In this document: positions 61,601 to 64,000 of the stretch, piece by piece
Layout of the letters: each line of letters starts with the position of its first letter
How positions within the stretch are numbered: position 1 is the stretch's first letter
Origin: Pedobacter sp. W3I1
GTDB lineage: Bacteria; Bacteroidota; Bacteroidia; Sphingobacteriales; Sphingobacteriaceae
NCBI RefSeq assembly: GCF_030816015.1
Contig: NZ_JAUSXN010000001.1
Location: 4,526,001 to 4,590,000, forward strand
Reading direction: 5' to 3'
DNA: 64,000 nucleotides
Position numbers and translations under genes: made by a program
Notes under the pieces: model-generated
The model's input: only the letters and a program-made list of their open reading frames with translations
What the model was told of the DNA's origin: nothing
Database searches by the model: none

Positions 61601-61884
61601 CCTTTGGTGAGCAGTGCCGAAAGCCGACCATAAGCTTCGCGGTCTGTCGGATAAGCTAACAGGCTTGGTCCATCCAGTAAGTCCAACCTACAGGCAGGGA
61701 TGATCTGAATATCTTTTTCCTTAGCCGCAGCATAACCCCGTACAATGCCTGCCAGGGTATTGCGGTCAGTGATGGCAATTTTTTTATAGCCATAAGCCGC
61801 CGCCTGGTCAATGAGCTCATTTGGATGTGAAGCTCCGCGCAGGAAGCTGAAATTTGAAGTGGCTTGTAATTCAGTGTATTCCAT
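58654..61884 (-). CDS. dnaE2: Error-prone DNA polymerase III alpha, DnaE2 type, 1076 aa
   Basis: A PHP domain opens the protein ([20 protein letters not shown]), then the polymerase palm with the catalytic aspartates in [17 protein letters not shown] and [20 protein letters not shown] and [20 protein letters not shown]. An OB domain ([16 protein letters not shown]) and an end of HGGRNFK match DnaE2 rather than replicative DnaE1. It carries out translesion synthesis and damage-induced mutagenesis with ImuB. It lies six bases after imuB, the third gene of an imuA-imuB-dnaE2 operon. Confidence 0.95.
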   Translation of the reverse strand: [1076 protein letters not shown]

Positions 61885-61890
61885 TTTCTT

Positions 61891-63402
61891 TTAAGCAAAA
61901 AATCCATGAATAAACCATTTGTATTTCTGACCGCCGTCATAATGGCCCAAACGAAATAGCCAGTACCTTCTGCCCTGCTCGTCTTCTACGCGGTAATAGT
62001 CCCGGTGATCACCCTTATCCATCCACCATTCCCTTTCGATCCGTTCCGGTCCATCGGCCTTTACCACATCATGTTTAGCGCCCTTGTATATGAAAAACTT
62101 TGGCGGGTGATCAGGTATCAGCGCCATGACTTCTATAGCCTCTGGGCGTGAAAGCAGTTCGGTCGGCCGCGGATTGTCCAGGCGCCAATCGGTACCGGAT
62201 TTTTCAGTGGTAGTGACACAGTTTTTCACTGAACGTTCCGGCCAGTAGTGCGTAGCAGGTATGTAGCGATGGATCGCCCCTGTTCCTACTTTTCCTGCTA
62301 TACGGTCAAGCAGGCGGATCACGCTCTGATCGTTCAGGCCGGGCTTCGTCGTCCATAATGCTTCCTGCCCTGGGATTACTTCATCCACTTTGGGCGCAAC
62401 CAGTACAAACAGTTCAATACCCAAGGCCGGGCGGATCTGATCGATTTTGAGCTGAAAAAGTTTAAACAGATGGCTAACGTTATGCGTTGCCGCATTGGTA
62501 CCAATATTAACCTGAACCACCCTGCCGTCAATCCGGTAGCAGGTCAGCACTGCGCTTCGTAATCCTTTCCCTTCATTTTGCAGGTGCAAACACAGATTTT
62601 CCAGCAGTTTAGTGATCGCGATTTCAATTCCGTTTCGCGTTTTAATCGGTTCCAGGCAGGGCAAGCGCTGCTGGAAAGGTTCGAGAACCTGTAGTGGTTT
62701 TAGGATTTCATCGCTGCTGCCAAGTGCCTGGGCAAGCCGTGTTAAAAAGTCCTCCCCAAAACGTCTGCGTAATACCGAGCGGGGCATACCGATAAAACTT
62801 TTGATCTGGTAAAAGCCAAGCTTGCGCAATTTGTTTAATGTAATTTCATCAAGGCGCAAAGCCTCCGGAGGTAAAGGCAGCAATGCGGATGCATGATCGC
62901 CTGGCGCGATAAGCGGTGTTATTTTTCCAAAGCGTGCAATCGCCCACGCTGCACCAGGCGTGTCTGCCATGGCAAGCCTGACGGTATAACCTTTTGTTTT
63001 TAACCTGGAAACAATCTCTTTCAGGTATTCCCTTTCACCTCCCCAAAGGTGGGTGCAACCACTGATGTCCATAAACAGGCCATCCGTAGAAAAATCATCC
63101 ACCATCACAATTGGGGAATACCGGATGCACCATTCTCCAATGGCTTTCAGAAGCGAAGCTGCCCTGCCTGTTTTATCATCCAGTACTTCAAGGCCCGGAC
63201 AGATCGCTTTGGCATCCGCTGCTTTCATGCCAACTTCTATTCCCTGCGCGTGAGCGAGAGGACTAACAGCGGTAATCATATTGCGTCCATGATCGGGTGC
63301 CCCAAAAACAAAAGGCACGTCCTTTAGTTCAGGGCGGCGGATCAGCTGCCAGTCAGCCAGCAGGTGGCGGAACCAGATCGATACATAACGCTTTTGCATC
63401 AT
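61891..63402 (-). CDS. imuB: ImuB, inactive Y-family polymerase homolog, 503 aa
   Basis: A Y-family polymerase fold without the catalytic DxD of motif I (VSIWFRHLLADW) and with DISGCTHLWGGE, as expected for ImuB. The region KLGFYQIKSFIGMPRSVLRR supplies helix-hairpin-helix DNA contact, and the C-terminus ends with WFIHGFFA. ImuB links DnaE2 to the sliding clamp and to ImuA. It starts five bases after imuA and ends six bases before dnaE2, so the three genes are translated together. Confidence 0.93.
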   Translation of the reverse strand: MMQKRYVSIWFRHLLADWQLIRRPELKDVPFVFGAPDHGRNMITAVSPLAHAQGIEVGMKAADAKAICPGLEVLDDKTGRAASLLKAIGEWCIRYSPIVMVDDFSTDGLFMDISGCTHLWGGEREYLKEIVSRLKTKGYTVRLAMADTPGAAWAIARFGKITPLIAPGDHASALLPLPPEALRLDEITLNKLRKLGFYQIKSFIGMPRSVLRRRFGEDFLTRLAQALGSSDEILKPLQVLEPFQQRLPCLEPIKTRNGIEIAITKLLENLCLHLQNEGKGLRSAVLTCYRIDGRVVQVNIGTNAATHNVSHLFKLFQLKIDQIRPALGIELFVLVAPKVDEVIPGQEALWTTKPGLNDQSVIRLLDRIAGKVGTGAIHRYIPATHYWPERSVKNCVTTTEKSGTDWRLDNPRPTELLSRPEAIEVMALIPDHPPKFFIYKGAKHDVVKADGPERIEREWWMDKGDHRDYYRVEDEQGRRYWLFRLGHYDGGQKYKWFIHGFFA

Positions 63403-63407
63403 AACGC

Positions 63408-64000
63408 CTATCCAATCTGCTTGTGCTTTGGTTCAGACCATAATATATCGTTTTGTTCTGGAGCAAGCTGTCTGAAGGCATCACCCGCCCATTCCATCAC
63501 CCAGCTGCCCGGCTTACCACTTCTTACTTTCAGCAGTTCTACCTGCCAGCGCGGAAAACCAAGCCCGGGCATTCCCGGCTCAGTAACACTTGGTAACGGA
63601 GAAATTTTCCACCTGGCGGTCGCTACGGTACTTGCGGCCTTACGCTCATCTTTGCGCAGGATAAATCCGGTAACGCCGCTTTGTTCCACGGCCAGCTGTA
63701 ACCTGCGGGATTCAACCAGGCTGAGTCCAGCAAGTTCTGCAACGACCACCGCAAGTCCTTCGCATTTCAATGATTCTTCCATGATCCACAATACATCCTT
63801 TTCGGTCTGCACATCCATAAAAATAATGCGTTCAGGATCGGCGTTGAAAAGAAGTAAGGAAAGTGGAAACAGTTTTCTTGAGGTGCTGATCCAGACACAG
63901 GCTGCACCGCCCTTCATCAGGACAGCCAGCAGGCCACCAATAAAACCATCTGTAGCAGCAGCATCTTCGGGAACAATGGTAATAAATTCATGGATTGCTT
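63408..64000 (-). CDS. imuA: ImuA, RecA-like mutagenesis protein, C-terminal part (cut by window edge)
   Basis: The frame runs open to the right edge of the window, so the start is missing; an internal ATG at 63917 is not the true start. Visible parts include IHEFITIVPEDAAAT, RKLFPLSLLLFNADPERIIF, ESLKCEGLAVVVAELAGLSL and SRRLQLAVEQSGVTGFILRK, as in ImuA/SulA-like RecA-fold proteins. ImuA partners with ImuB and DnaE2 in induced mutagenesis. First gene of the cassette. Confidence 0.88.
   Translation of the reverse strand, partial: AIHEFITIVPEDAAATDGFIGGLLAVLMKGGAACVWISTSRKLFPLSLLLFNADPERIIFMDVQTEKDVLWIMEESLKCEGLAVVVAELAGLSLVESRRLQLAVEQSGVTGFILRKDERKAASTVATARWKISPLPSVTEPGMPGLGFPRWQVELLKVRSGKPGSWVMEWAGDAFRQLAPEQNDILWSEPKHKQIG

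Noticed and set aside
1..64000. tRNA, rRNA, tmRNA, CRISPR or riboswitch genes
   Set aside because: No cloverleaf, conserved rRNA segment, repeat-spacer array or known riboswitch core was recognised by eye; a covariance-model search would be decisive.

Overview
The window looks like a chromosome segment of a Bacteroidota member, most likely a Sphingobacteriaceae (Pedobacter-like) bacterium. Four things point there. It has a giant secreted protein with a type IX secretion (T9SS) type B sorting domain next to a PorP/SprF gene, and a TonB-dependent receptor followed by a DUF4249 lipoprotein. It has LytS/LytTR two-component pairs. Its promoters fit the Bacteroidota pattern TTTG-N19-TAnnTTTG. The assignment rests on gene content only; no rRNA or tRNA gene was seen.

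Layout. 1-3 kb: the end of a minus-strand cluster (O-antigen ligase-like protein, XRE-type regulator, RND permease cut by the window edge). 3-7.7 kb: a gene-poor accessory patch with two diverged copies of an unrecognised 134/135-residue gene flanking a frameshifted IS110-family element. Upstream of its transposase lies a tandemly duplicated, structured non-coding repeat, a bridge-RNA candidate. 7.7-12 kb: thioredoxin-like lipoprotein, cold-shock protein, secreted unknown, SYLF protein. 12-21 kb: a run of small divergent regulator/enzyme pairs: two HxlR/NmrA pairs, MocR/EamA, and HxlR/(MBL-M28-RidA). 21-30 kb: DUF6268 outer-membrane protein, LytS/LytTR pair, TetR/flavin-enzyme pair with two palindromic operators, TonB receptor/DUF4249, YceI and DUF4405. 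30-37.6 kb: decayed gene pieces, an alpha/beta hydrolase with an AraC regulator, and a TetX-like monooxygenase divergent from another AraC regulator. 37.7-51.2 kb: a propeller-type sensor kinase and LytTR regulator divergent from an 8.4-kb adhesin-like gene (three seven-bladed FG-GAP propellers, seven cadherin-like repeats, MBG domains, T9SS sorting domain) and its frameshifted PorP/SprF partner. 51.5-64 kb: a DNA-repair island with two different LigD-type proteins and an imuA-imuB-dnaE2 mutagenesis cassette.

The most notable item is the 983-residue protein at 51573-54524. An exonuclease III/AP-endonuclease domain is fused to a LigD ligase and LigD polymerase, and the usual LigD phosphoesterase module is absent. 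Its neighbour at 55581-58382 keeps the phosphoesterase but in the order ligase-phosphoesterase-polymerase. No Ku gene is visible in the window.

A recurring pattern is single-base frameshifts in otherwise well-preserved genes (transposase, PorP/SprF, a SecD-like small protein, a secreted protein at 36.5-37 kb, possibly the protein at 9951). These may be real gene decay or assembly indels; reads would settle it.
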